Notes: generated by a model not told the origin, from the letters alone. Counted from the stretch's first letter, positions 1 to 9,077 are shown. The stretch is DNA of 64,000 nucleotides from Deferribacteres bacterium (GCA_020633675.1 JACKDE010000001.1:124001-188000), one strand, 5' to 3'. Numbers and translations: made by a program.

Positions 1-914
1 TGTTTGCGTGCCGTCAGGTGGCCTGCTCGCAGCAAAACAGGGAGCGCTTGCCTGATGTTTTTCTCGCTTGCACCCAGACTCATCGCCATGTCAGCCACCG
101 TCACCGGGCGGCGGGCCGTGAGCGCCAGAATGGCTTCGCCTAGGTTGTTGTGCTCGCTGCTGCGTGCCGTGCTGTGAAAACTGGCGATGATCTCGGCTTG
201 CTCGCCAAACTGTGTGCACAAACGCTGCATCATTTGGCGGCTCAGGGGCTGAATATCGGCTTCGGCTGGCGGCCGCGCCACAGTGTTGAGCTGCACCCGG
301 TCGGGGGCAATCTGCTGCACCGCCTGCACCAGCTGCGCCACTTCAGCGGTGCTATCGTTGATGCCGCACACAAACAGAATCTCCAACCAGATCGGCCCGC
401 TATAATCGCCACGAAAATCGATCAGGCCTTCGATGATTTTGTCGATCTGCAGGTGCCCGTGTGGCCGGTTGATGCGGCGGAACACGTCCTGCGAAGCAGC
501 ATCCAGTGATGGCATGACCAGGTCAGCTTGTCGCAGCGCCGCGCGCACCTCCGGCAAGTAGAGCAATGTGCCATTAGTGATCACGGCCACAGGGATGTTT
601 GTCGTTGCTTTGATGCGGCGAATCAGTTCGCCAAGCTCACTATTGAGTGTTGGTTCGCCGGAGCCGGAAAAGGTCAGGTAGTCGATGCGCTGGCTGTCGG
701 CAATGACCTGCGCCAATTCGGCCAGGACGGCTTCGCTGTCGACGTAGGCTCGCCTTGTCATCGTTTCAGCGGAAGTGCGCCCCAGTTCGCAGTAGACGCA
801 ATTGAGATTGCATGTTTTGAGCGGAATGATGTCGATGCCGAGGGAGTAGCCGAGCCGCCGTGACGGTACTGGCCCGAAGATGTAGCGATATTTGTGATCG
901 GATTGGCTGTTCAT
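1..914 (-). CDS. Radical SAM protein with C-terminal winged-helix-like region (3' end cut by window edge)
   Basis: The reverse strand is open from an ATG at 914 to the window edge (304 codons, no stop). The N-terminus reads GPVPSRRLGYSLGID and is followed by CNLNCVYC, the CxxxCxxC cluster that binds the [4Fe-4S] used for S-adenosylmethionine cleavage. A glycine-rich TFSGSGEPTLN segment follows, as expected for the SAM-binding strand, then a TIM-barrel-like stretch. The last visible part (LGEAILALTARRPVTVADMA) looks like a winged-helix module. This matches the COG0731 type of radical SAM oxidoreductase, whose substrate is generally unknown; a metal-centre or tRNA-modification role is possible but not shown. 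No neighbour gives a substrate. Oddity: none beyond truncation at the contig edge. Confidence 0.85.
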   Translation of the reverse strand, partial: MNSQSDHKYRYIFGPVPSRRLGYSLGIDIIPLKTCNLNCVYCELGRTSAETMTRRAYVDSEAVLAELAQVIADSQRIDYLTFSGSGEPTLNSELGELIRRIKATTNIPVAVITNGTLLYLPEVRAALRQADLVMPSLDAASQDVFRRINRPHGHLQIDKIIEGLIDFRGDYSGPIWLEILFVCGINDSTAEVAQLVQAVQQIAPDRVQLNTVARPPAEADIQPLSRQMMQRLCTQFGEQAEIIASFHSTARSSEHNNLGEAILALTARRPVTVADMAMSLGASEKNIRQALPVLLRAGHLTARK

Positions 915-1039
915 ATTTCAGATTCCGTTTTTAAAACCACCGAAATTGCGGTTTTTGCCGTGAAGGGGACTGAACTTATTAGCCACACTTCGACACGGAG
1001 TTTCGCAAATGATTCGCACCATTCCTGGCGAAAATCAGC

Positions 1040-2722
1040 TTAAAAAAGGCCGGTGATTTTACCGTTTTCATCGACATCCATGTTGATGGCGGCCGGCAGT
1101 TTCGGCAGGCCGGGCATCAACATCATTTCTCCACAAGAGATCACCAGGAAGCCTGCGCCAGCGGACAGATTGGCGTCGGTTACGGTCAACATCCAGCCCT
1201 TCGGCACACCCTGCGCGCGAGGATTGTCTGACAGCGATGCCTGGGTTTTTGCGATGCAGACCGGCAGGTTGCCGTAGCCCAGTCCCGCGAATTTTTCCAG
1301 CTTTTTCATCGCTCGTTTTTCATAATAGACACCATCAGCGCCATAAATTTCGGTGGCGATTTTTCGAATTTTGTCTTCGACTGGTAGTTCAAGATCATAA
1401 ATGAATTTGGGGCGCGGCGGTCCTGCACTTTCTGCTAACTGCACAGCCTTTTGCGCCAACGCAGCCGCCCCTTCACCACCTTTGTTAAAGGCCTGGTGGC
1501 TGACGCAGGCAACTTCCAGTTTTTGACACAATTCTTCCACCATCGCGATTTCAGATGGCCGGTCGTATGGGAAACGATTGATCGCAACCAGGACCGGCAC
1601 GCCGAATTTTTTCATGTTTCGGACGTGCACTTCGAGGTTGCCTAATCCTTTATTGAAGGCGTCGGGATTTTCCTGCTCAAGGCTGCCTTCCGGTTTTTCA
1701 GGCACGCCACCATGCAGTTTGATGGCGCGGCAGGTCGCGACCACCACCACGGTGGATGGCCACAAACCAGACTGCCGGCAGACGATATCAAAAAATTTCT
1801 CGGCGCCCAAATCTGCGCCAAAGCCGCTCTCGGTCACCACATAATCGGCGAGCTTGAGCGCGATCCTGTCGGCGAGCACGCTGCTGGTGCCATGTGCGAT
1901 ATTGGCGAACGGTCCGGCGTGAATCAGGGCCGGCGTGTGCTCGATGGTCTGCACAAGGTTTGGCATGATGGCTTCATTCAAGATTACGGCCATGGCTTTG
2001 TGGGCTTGCAATTGTTCAGCGGTGACCACACCACTGTCGAGATCGAAACCAACCACAATATTGCCGAGACGCTTTTTGAGATCAGCGCGGGAGGTGGCAA
2101 GCGCCAAAATCGCCATCACTTCGGACGCTGCGGTGATAACAAAACCGGATTCACGCGGGATGCCGTTGATGCGCCCACCTAAGCCGATAACGATTTGCCG
2201 CAGCGAACGGTCATTCATATCCATGGCGCGATTCCAGAGCACATTGGTGGGATCGATGCGCAAATCGTTGCTTTTTAACATGTGGTTGTCAACCATCGCG
2301 GCCAGCAGGTTGTGAGCCGCACCGATGGCGTGGATATCGCCGTTAAAATGCAAGTTGATGTCCTCCATCGGCAAAACTTGCGCATAGCCACCACCGGTCG
2401 CACCACCCTTGATGCCGAAAACGGGACCGAGTGATGGCTCGCGTAGCGCAATCATACCCTTTTTGCCGATTTTGGCGAGCGCCTGTCCGAGTCCGACGGA
2501 GGTCAGCGTTTTGCCCTCGCCGTGGCTGGTCGGTGTCATGGCGGTAACAAGGATCAGCTTGCCGTCAGGCCGGGAAGAAAATTTTTGCAGGGTTTGCAGG
2601 CGGACTTTGCCGTTATATTTACCGTAGAATTCAACATCTTCATCAGCTAATCCAAGGCCTTCCATAATTTCACGGATGGGCTTGAGTGTCACTTTTTGGG
2701 CGATCTCGATACTGGTTTGCAT
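1040..2722 (-). CDS. fhs: Formate--tetrahydrofolate ligase
   Basis: The 560-aa product is full length for this family. It makes 10-formyl-THF from formate, THF and ATP in the cytoplasm, feeding purine and fMet synthesis or the methyl branch of one-carbon metabolism. The nucleotide-binding loop TPTSHGEGKT lies at about residues 63-72, and the family segments LREPSLGPVFGIKGGA and FGADLGAEKFFDI are clear. The ATG at 2722 has a GAGGA Shine-Dalgarno about 7 nt upstream. It is monocistronic as far as can be seen; the upstream small genes on the same strand end 190 bp away. I looked for a folate riboswitch in the leader and could not recognise one. The family assignment is certain; the pathway use (formate assimilation versus formate release) cannot be told from this window. 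Confidence 0.98.
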   Translation of the reverse strand: MQTSIEIAQKVTLKPIREIMEGLGLADEDVEFYGKYNGKVRLQTLQKFSSRPDGKLILVTAMTPTSHGEGKTLTSVGLGQALAKIGKKGMIALREPSLGPVFGIKGGATGGGYAQVLPMEDINLHFNGDIHAIGAAHNLLAAMVDNHMLKSNDLRIDPTNVLWNRAMDMNDRSLRQIVIGLGGRINGIPRESGFVITAASEVMAILALATSRADLKKRLGNIVVGFDLDSGVVTAEQLQAHKAMAVILNEAIMPNLVQTIEHTPALIHAGPFANIAHGTSSVLADRIALKLADYVVTESGFGADLGAEKFFDIVCRQSGLWPSTVVVVATCRAIKLHGGVPEKPEGSLEQENPDAFNKGLGNLEVHVRNMKKFGVPVLVAINRFPYDRPSEIAMVEELCQKLEVACVSHQAFNKGGEGAAALAQKAVQLAESAGPPRPKFIYDLELPVEDKIRKIATEIYGADGVYYEKRAMKKLEKFAGLGYGNLPVCIAKTQASLSDNPRAQGVPKGWMLTVTDANLSAGAGFLVISCGEMMLMPGLPKLPAAINMDVDENGKITGLF

Positions 2723-2913
2723 AGATAGTCCTCACGCTAAAATTGCCATTGTGTTTTTCCGGGAATCACCTGATTTGCCAGATTTGGGTGGGAATGGAAA
2801 TACCACTGCGGAGTAATGCTTTGGGTATAGAAATCTCAATACCAGCTTTGTACGCTTGCGCCCATAATCGTGCTTTGAGTGATCAGTTGACTTGCCCTGA
2901 ATTTAGAGCAAGA

Positions 2914-3147
2914 TCAGTTCATCTCTTCGGCCAGCCTTTTTTGTATTGCGTATTGCAAGGTAGCCGGCACTTTCTCGCGCTGAATGCTCGCATGTAGCAT
3001 GCTTTTAATGCGCAATTGTACAAGCAGCGATTGCCGGCAGGCAGCACACTGGTGCAGGTGCCTGCACAGCGCGCGCTTGCGCCACGTGGAGTGCAATTCG
3101 CCATCGACCAGCGCGACCAGATATTTTTCTGCCCGAACACAAGTCAT
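2914..3147 (-). CDS. Small putative zinc-finger (anti-sigma-like) protein
   Basis: The 77-aa product starts at the ATG at 3147, one base after the stop of the receiver gene, with GGAGAG about 5 nt upstream; a longer start at 3174 would overlap that gene and lacks such a site. The N-terminal half contains ALVDGELH followed by HLHQCAACRQSL, a His-x3-Cys-x2-Cys arrangement typical of the zf-HC2 domain of anti-sigma factors. The C-terminal half is a short charged helix and there is no membrane segment, so it is too short to be a classical membrane anti-sigma factor. No ECF sigma gene lies nearby. It is probably co-translated with the receiver protein and may be a zinc-binding partner of it; this is inference. 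Confidence 0.6.
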   Translation of the reverse strand: MTCVRAEKYLVALVDGELHSTWRKRALCRHLHQCAACRQSLLVQLRIKSMLHASIQREKVPATLQYAIQKRLAEEMN

Positions 3148-3148
3148 G

Positions 3149-3508
3149 TCACTCTCCGTGCAAAATCGTTTCAATCGTCCTTTTCAGTTCATCCAGGTCC
3201 AACGATTTCAATAAATAAGCATCCGCAGCCCAACAATGAAAATCACGCTTGTATTCCGGCGAATCGGCAACGACCACAACTTTAGCCTGTCTGCAAATCG
3301 AGACAAACTCCTGCAGATAGCTCAAACCCTGACCGCGCTCGAGATCAAGATCAAGCAACACCAGGTCGATGAGCTCCTGCTGCAATTTTTGCATCGCCTC
3401 TTCGCCATTGTCTGAAACTTCGATGGCGAAGCCGCGCTCGCCCAGCTCGCTTTCATACAAGCTGCGCAACTTCTTGGTGTCCGAAACCACCAGAATTCTC
3501 TCATCCAT
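3149..3508 (-). CDS. Stand-alone receiver-domain protein with atypical active site
   Basis: The 119-aa product is one CheY-like receiver domain with no output domain. Strand 1 reads ILVVSD, with one acidic residue (D10) instead of the usual pair. The likely phospho-acceptor is D53 in LVLLDLDL, and the conserved lysine is K101 in AYLLKS. The switch Thr/Ser at the end of strand 4 appears to be replaced (VVVVADS). The partly altered pocket suggests weak or phosphorylation-independent signalling, which is inference. It is followed immediately by the small zinc-finger gene, 1 nt between stop and start, so the two are almost certainly one operon. No histidine kinase is adjacent. Confidence 0.8.
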   Translation of the reverse strand: MDERILVVSDTKKLRSLYESELGERGFAIEVSDNGEEAMQKLQQELIDLVLLDLDLERGQGLSYLQEFVSICRQAKVVVVADSPEYKRDFHCWAADAYLLKSLDLDELKRTIETILHGE

Positions 3509-3538
3509 TTCCTCACCTTACAGACAACATGTGCGCCT

Positions 3539-3895
3539 TCAATGCGCGTATGATTGAAATCCCGTTCGCACCTTATTATCTTCGCGCGTTAGGCCCCAAA
3601 TTACATAGATGCCGAAGATGGTGCCGAGCGGGAAAAAAATAAGTGACATGGCGGCGAGCAGGAGCGCCACTTCACGGCCCCATTTGTAGCCAAAAAGTAG
3701 ACCGAAGCCTGCAAAAGCGCCTGGCAATGCGACAAGTGCTATATAAACGAGAATACCGAGCCCTTCGATACTGGTGAGCAAGGTGCTGCCGCCTTCTTTG
3801 TCGAGCATGGATAAAAACGCAAAAACGGCTAAAACAAATCCCATCAGGCTCAGGATGGTGAACAAGGCGCCCGCAATCACTGCATGTTTATTCAT
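3539..3895 (-). CDS. Small membrane protein, unknown function
   Basis: The 118-aa product starts at the ATG at 3895, preceded by an excellent AAAGGAGG at about 10 nt; the reading frame is open further upstream (to 4120) but that extension has no ribosome binding site and looks non-coding. The sequence is strongly hydrophobic, with about three membrane segments: an N-terminal helix after MNKHA, a central helix around LGILVYIALVALPGAFAGFG, and a C-terminal helix around LIFFPLGTIFGIYVIWGL. It resembles small uncharacterised four-helix or DUF-type inner-membrane proteins. I do not recognise a family. It ends 30 bp upstream of the receiver gene on the same strand, so co-transcription is possible. 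Confidence 0.7.
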   Translation of the reverse strand: MNKHAVIAGALFTILSLMGFVLAVFAFLSMLDKEGGSTLLTSIEGLGILVYIALVALPGAFAGFGLLFGYKWGREVALLLAAMSLIFFPLGTIFGIYVIWGLTREDNKVRTGFQSYAH

Positions 3896-4968
3896 TGCAG
3901 TTAACCTCCTTTCAAATGTGAGAAGGCAGGGTGCGCCGCTCCTGGCTTGTTGTAACAGCCATGCAAAGTATTGTGGCAACCGTCTCAAAACACACACCAC
4001 AATCAGGGGAAGGATCTGATTGTCTTGCCACCTCGCGTTTCTTGCGGTCATCTCTGCCATCAAAGAATATCGCACGCGAAAAGCATGGGAAGACAAGAGA
4101 TGAGACGGCCGCCACATCAAAAATCAACCCGGCCTTCTCACTATTACATTTTTTAAATTGTCAAAGAAACAGCACTGGAAGGAAATCCTGGACTGTTTCT
4201 GAACAATGAAATCGTGTGCGCTTCACTATGTTTAATTGTGCGCGCACCAAGTTTGAAAAGCTGCAAGATACAGGCCAGCGATTTACCAAAATCAACTATT
4301 GATATTATTGGAGTTACAGAAATGATGGGCCACAATTTTTCTTGAAAATAATAAAGCCTTTGCAGGCTTGCGAAAGTGTGATGAATAGCGGAATTCTTTA
4401 AAAATTAATTCTGAAGAGTAATCGGGTGACTGCAGAGAAATTTTCACAAAGGAAGACCACTGGTTTGGGACAATTGATGGCGCCTCGATGTTGTGAGTTG
4501 CAACTGCGGATAATACATTTTTGAAAAATATCTTACAATATTGAATGACAATTTCGGCAAATGGCAAAATGATTAATGCTTTTTCAGGCTAAGGATGTTT
4601 GGCATGAAAGTTGTAATAAGATTTTTGTATTCTGGCTCAACGTCTATGACATTGCACAACTGTCATTTCGATGCTTATTAAAAATGATCGGCACTGTGTT
4701 GTTCGCATTGAAAGTCATGACGATCGTTTCTGGTAGCTGTAAACCTCCCTTTCGTACAAAAATATCCTTTCTTTTAAGAACTACAGCAGCCTCGATGTGC
4801 AATGTAAAGGACCAGTTCATATGATGATCAACAACGCCTCAATTCTCTCAGACGGATCTGAAATAAGGCGAAGATGACGAACTGCTCCGAAGCTTTTGGG
4901 GGAATGAGCAAAGTTTCAATCCGCAGCAAATTTTTGCTCCATTGAACTGCAACATTGTGAGGGATCTT
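3896..4968. other. AT-rich intergenic stretch, no supported gene
   Basis: About 1.07 kb between divergent genes. Short open frames occur on both strands, but none has a ribosome binding site or a recognisable product. The base composition is visibly more AT-rich than the flanking genes. I see no RNA gene or repeat in it. Confidence 0.6.
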
Positions 4969-5970
4969 ATGAAAAAAGCAGCCCAAATCATTCTTGGCTA
5001 CGATCATCACGACGAAGGACGTGCCCTGGATTTGCACGAAAAGCTAAAAGCGAGAGGCTTTCGGCCCTGGCAGAATAGCCATGAAATTGTTGGCAGTCAG
5101 CAATGGACTGTTACCATGCGCAAAGTTGTGCCGGAATCAGATTTTGTCTTCATTTGTCTATCGAAAAGCACAGTAAATCAATATGGCATCCTGGGGAAGG
5201 AACTTCCAATAATCATGGATATCCTGTTCACAAAGCCTCTGGAAAATACCAAGGCTGTCTATTTGTGTCTGGATGATATTGAGATACCCAAAAGCCTGCC
5301 GCACCTTGACCGGATCGACTGTTTTCGTGAGGATGGCTTGCAGCGGCTGATGACATTCTTATGTGAAAATGTCGAATTGCGGGGCATGATCAAGCCCATT
5401 CGTCTGCGCACATCGCCCCGAACCCTCGACGAGAGCCAGCTCACTGCGATGCTCCGCGAAAACAATTTTTATGACGGCTTGAAAAATGGTGGCGGCAGAG
5501 GCATCGATCATCAATATGAGCTGCTCGATTTTGCCGGAGAGAAGGTCGTTTTAGACCACACAACGGGTCTCTGCTGGCAGCAAGATGGCTCTCCAAACGC
5601 CATGACCTATGCCAATATCGATCGATATCTTCTGGAACTGAATATTGAAGGCTATGCTGGTTGCCAGGGATGGCGGCTGCCAACTCTTGAAGAAGCCATG
5701 TCACTGGTTCAACCGCGACAGGCGACAAGCGTTGGGCTTTTCCTGGATGGGCGTTTCGATAAAAATCAACTATGGATCTGGACCACCGATGAAAGCTCTG
5801 CGACCAATTTCTGGATTGTATATTTTTATTATGGTCATTGCCGCGTGCAAAGCTCATTTGCCACCTGCTTTGTCCGCGCAGTTCGTCCGATTGATGATTA
5901 CATATTGAGCAAGGCATCCACTGTTCGTCAAAAGGTAAAGACACAACCAGCAGCATTTGCCGCATATTGA
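4969..5970 (+). CDS. TIR-domain protein fused to a C-terminal DUF1566 (Lcl/C-lectin-like) domain
   Basis: The 333-aa product starts at the ATG at 4969 (GAGGGA about 6 nt upstream) rather than the in-frame ATG at 4942. Residues 5-135 look like a TIR fold: first strand AAQIILGYDHHD, then LHEKLKARGFRPWQ, SDFVFICLSKS and a glutamate in ILGKELP that fits the position of the TIR NADase catalytic residue. Residues 155-185 (LTAMLRENNFYDG) are the linker often seen before DUF1566. Residues 190-307 are DUF1566: TTGLCWQQDGS, GWRLPTLEEAMSLV, LWIWTTDES and a terminal FVRAVRP. TIR domains in bacteria commonly act in abortive defence or protein interaction; DUF1566 has a C-type-lectin/FGE-related fold that binds ligands. 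There is no signal peptide. The gene stands alone in an AT-rich region. Function as a sensor-effector is inference. Confidence 0.8.
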   Translation: MKKAAQIILGYDHHDEGRALDLHEKLKARGFRPWQNSHEIVGSQQWTVTMRKVVPESDFVFICLSKSTVNQYGILGKELPIIMDILFTKPLENTKAVYLCLDDIEIPKSLPHLDRIDCFREDGLQRLMTFLCENVELRGMIKPIRLRTSPRTLDESQLTAMLRENNFYDGLKNGGGRGIDHQYELLDFAGEKVVLDHTTGLCWQQDGSPNAMTYANIDRYLLELNIEGYAGCQGWRLPTLEEAMSLVQPRQATSVGLFLDGRFDKNQLWIWTTDESSATNFWIVYFYYGHCRVQSSFATCFVRAVRPIDDYILSKASTVRQKVKTQPAAFAAY

Positions 5971-6383
5971 TTCCTAATATTTGAATGGGCCGCACTCATC
6001 GTCAGCTATAATTTTTGTTCTGATGATGGATTGCGGCATTTCTCTTTTGATGATACTTACAACCACGCCAGGGCCTGTTTGTTTTCCTGCATTATCAATC
6101 TATAGGTTGAAACCAGCAATCCATGTTTCCGATAAATGCAAAAGAGCCGTATCTGAGACTGCCAAAAACTTGGGCGTTTCGTTCCGGAAAAAGAAGCGAT
6201 ATGGGTCTCTGAAATTTCGCGCTAAATGAGATTCTTCGTGGTGTACAGAATGACAAAAAGCACTTGCTTGACAGTCCTTCCAGGATAGCCACTCGGGTTT
6301 GCCGAAAAACTCTTCATCCCTAATAGCCTCCCTGTGAAAAAGCTTTCCGGTTCGACAAAATGAAGCTCAATAGCAATAAAGGA
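5971..6383. other. Intergenic stretch, no supported gene
   Basis: About 410 bp between convergent genes. It is AT-rich and contains only short frames without ribosome binding sites. No clear terminator hairpin with a T-tract was found. Confidence 0.55.
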
Positions 6384-7457
6384 TCAAGCGGCCGGGATGC
6401 CAGTCTTCATCTCTCTCATCACGATCCATGCGCCGAAGGCCGCCGGCAAAATGAGGCAGAAAAAGCGATACAGTACAGTGTATATTGGCAGCATGTGCAG
6501 AGGCATAAGCGTTGCAAAAAGAGCCGCAATGCTCAGCTCACCGACGCCGCTTCCTCCTGGAGTTGGCGAAAAATAGAGAATAAATTTTAGAAGCGCCAGG
6601 ATCGCCATGGCTGTCAGATAATCAATTTCGATGCCCAATGCTAAAAGAATGATATAGGCTAAATTCAACTTCAGCAAATGGTAGATGCCTGTGATCAGGA
6701 AGACATTGAAAATGACAAGTTTGTGTTCACACAGGAATCGAGCGAAACTTTCCTGATAGATTGCGATGTGGCCCGCAAGCCGCTTGGATAGCTTTGATAA
6801 GCGCGTGAATGAATTTTGCCGGGATCCACTTGACCATGCAGCAAGCTTGTTGAGCTGCCGTTCAATGCTGCCGGGTATAAGCAGGGAAAAAATAGTCAAC
6901 AAAAGCAATCCGGTGCAAACCACGAAGCCAAATTGAACAAAAAACTGAATCGTTTGATCCGAAAAATATGCCTTGAGTACAATGAGCGCTAAAATTGCTG
7001 TAAGTAATATAAAAAATAATGTGTTGATGAAGACAGTAATACTGACTGCTACGGCCGCACCAACCCTGACGCCGCCGGGGTGCAAGATGTAGAGCCACGC
7101 CACCCCTCCGCCGCTTTGGCCTGGCGTCACTGCTGCTGCAAACTCGTTTGCCAATTGCGCTTTGAAACAAAGCCGGAATTTCACGCCAGGTTTGCATTTC
7201 TCCACCAATATATGGTTACGCCAGGCACCTAAACTGATGTCGATCAATTGCAGCAAAGCTGCCAATAAAATGAATTCCAAATCGATTTGAGATATTGCCG
7301 ACAGCGTTCCGGCTGTGTAAGTGAAGTAAAAAAGGACTATTAGGCTTGTTACACTGACTACGGCAAAGCAGACAAGGCCCCTGCTGATTTTTCGCCATGA
7401 AAGCGGCAAACAGGTTGCGGCCTGGGTTACGAACAATTTTTTTGCATTGGTGCTCAT
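6384..7457 (-). CDS. Lysylphosphatidylglycerol synthase TM-domain (AglD/UPF0104-type) membrane protein
   Basis: The product from the ATG at 7457 has 357 aa and about eight membrane segments. The family signature is visible: AVTPGQSGGGVAWLYIL after the second hydrophobic pair, and YFSPTPGGSGVGELSIA near the C-terminus. This is the integral membrane domain of MprF-like proteins (PF03706) without the catalytic lysyl-transferase domain, so a flippase or envelope-lipid role is more likely than lipid aminoacylation. The frame extends upstream to 7592, but that part overlaps the end of the TPR gene; the 7457 start lies 10 bp after the TPR stop. It is likely co-transcribed with the TPR gene. The substrate is unknown. 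Confidence 0.85.
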   Translation of the reverse strand: MSTNAKKLFVTQAATCLPLSWRKISRGLVCFAVVSVTSLIVLFYFTYTAGTLSAISQIDLEFILLAALLQLIDISLGAWRNHILVEKCKPGVKFRLCFKAQLANEFAAAVTPGQSGGGVAWLYILHPGGVRVGAAVAVSITVFINTLFFILLTAILALIVLKAYFSDQTIQFFVQFGFVVCTGLLLLTIFSLLIPGSIERQLNKLAAWSSGSRQNSFTRLSKLSKRLAGHIAIYQESFARFLCEHKLVIFNVFLITGIYHLLKLNLAYIILLALGIEIDYLTAMAILALLKFILYFSPTPGGSGVGELSIAALFATLMPLHMLPIYTVLYRFFCLILPAAFGAWIVMREMKTGIPAA

Positions 7458-7467
7458 TTCTCGTACG

Positions 7468-8514
7468 CTATTGATCGGCTGAACAATATTTTTTGCAAAG
7501 TTTTTGAATTTCTTTGTCAATATCATCTGGCTTTTGAAACGAACTTTCCAGTTCCAATTCGGGATTGCGAAGCGCAGAATGTTGCCTGGCAAGCGCGATC
7601 GCCTGGTTTATCTCCTGCCGGTGTACGATTGCATTCATCGATTCATATATTTGCGTGACATGCAGGTAGCATTCAGCCAAATATCCATGGCTTTGCATCC
7701 GATAGCTTTGCAGACGCCCGATTAGTGCCAACCAACAATCCAGGGCAACCTGAGGGCGCTGCAGAGATTGCATAAGCAAAGCTCGATGATAAAGAATGCT
7801 GGGATGATTTGGAGTGCGCTCGGTGAGCCAATCATTTACTTCCAATGCCTTGCTGTAATCACTCTCGTGCAAATACATATTCTGCAAAGCAAATCCGGCA
7901 TCAGTCGAGAGATAGCGGCCTTTCTCCCAAACTTCCAGAATCAGGCTGGTTGCTTCATTGTAGGCGCTTTTGCGCAAGCCGAGACCCAGATTAAGCATTT
8001 TGTATTGGTAATACTTGTAAAAGCCCAGGGATAGTTTCGGATCAACGAAGCTGTGGTCTTTCATTAGGGATTTCTTCATGTAATGCAATGAATGCGTTAA
8101 AGCTGTGATCGCTTTTGCCCATTCACCCTGCCTGAAGCTGTGTAGCGCAAGTATACTTCTGGGCGATCCTTGCATGAACAACATCTCCGCGCTTTGAGTA
8201 TTTTTTGCCTTTCGGTCAGCCTGCTCGATGGCTTGTGTGATCAGCGAATCCAATTTTGATTCAAAAATGCGCACCCGGTACGCACGCATCTGCGCTTGGT
8301 AGATATTCAACTGCAGAAGACTTGCAATTGGATCATCTGGAACGACATGCTGCAGCCTTTGGCAGGTCACGAGAGCGCTATCATATTCTTCTACATACAA
8401 TTGCTCTAAAGCTTGCTCGATCATGTTCGAACGTATGCAATCGGAATTTGCTAAAACGCGATCCGCAGGCGCGTCTTGGATCGTTAAAATACATGCAATC
8501 AGTTGAGGTATCAT
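7468..8514 (-). CDS. Secreted TPR-like repeat protein
   Basis: The 348-aa product starts at the ATG at 8514, which has GGGAGG about 9 nt upstream; the longer frame to 8640 has no such site. The N-terminus MIPQLIACILTIQDAPA looks like a short signal peptide, so a periplasmic location is likely. The rest is all-helical with degenerate tetratricopeptide units, for example EQLYVEEYDSALVTCQRLQ and HESDYSKALEVNDWL followed by NHPSILYHRALLMQ. TPR proteins act as scaffolds; the partner is not evident. It is followed 10 bp later by the membrane protein gene, and the divergent neighbour encodes an Omp85 barrel, which suggests an envelope function. Confidence 0.75.
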   Translation of the reverse strand: MIPQLIACILTIQDAPADRVLANSDCIRSNMIEQALEQLYVEEYDSALVTCQRLQHVVPDDPIASLLQLNIYQAQMRAYRVRIFESKLDSLITQAIEQADRKAKNTQSAEMLFMQGSPRSILALHSFRQGEWAKAITALTHSLHYMKKSLMKDHSFVDPKLSLGFYKYYQYKMLNLGLGLRKSAYNEATSLILEVWEKGRYLSTDAGFALQNMYLHESDYSKALEVNDWLTERTPNHPSILYHRALLMQSLQRPQVALDCWLALIGRLQSYRMQSHGYLAECYLHVTQIYESMNAIVHRQEINQAIALARQHSALRNPELELESSFQKPDDIDKEIQKLCKKYCSADQ

Positions 8515-9077
8515 GAAGCCTGGCCTCCCTCGAAAATGTGCAAAAATGGCTGCACACGTGTATTTCAATGCTGGTTTATCAATACAGACTCCAAGTATCA
8601 TGCCACACCGCATTGCTTCAGATAGCTTTGACGAAAACATTTGTTTATTCTAATTTTAAATGGTTTGATTTGATGGGACACACATTGTGTTTACGTACTG
8701 CAGTATTCGCAATAAATGAGCTTAGATGTTTAAAAATTGTTTTTAATTGAATTGGATTCGTTAAATTGTGCAGTAATGCCAATGCAGCCCCGGTACCCAT
8801 GCCTGACGATGAATCTGACCCGAAATGGCATTTGAAAATCCAGCGTGCTTAAATTGGAAATCCAAATTGTGGAAACAATGCATCATTCCGTTTAAATGCC
8901 GTATACTCATTGGCGCATAGAGTAAAGCTGGGCGTGAAAGTCGGGATGAATTGGCGCTTGTTTCGTTCAGGCTTGTCTCGACCGATGCGCTGAGTGGACT
9001 GCCGCAGGCTGCAAAAATGATCAGTCTTTTCGGGACTGATGATGCCTTCCAATATTTTAAAACAGGGGCTTAGAACC
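8515..9077. other. Divergent intergenic region
   Basis: About 560 bp between the TPR gene (reverse) and the Omp85 gene (forward). It must hold promoters for both, but I cannot pick a convincing -35/-10 pair. No RNA gene or strong repeat was seen. Confidence 0.5.

Noticed and set aside
150..863. Two forward-strand open frames (119 and 111 codons)
   Set aside because: They are antisense to the radical SAM gene, which has the CxxxCxxC motif and an unbroken frame to the window edge.
2723..2913. Possible folate riboswitch in front of fhs
   Set aside because: I could not find the conserved core or a convincing fold; only the Shine-Dalgarno is clear.
4292..4824. Short frames near the TIR gene (91 codons reverse, 82 codons forward)
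   Set aside because: No ribosome binding site, no recognisable product, AT-rich low-complexity composition.
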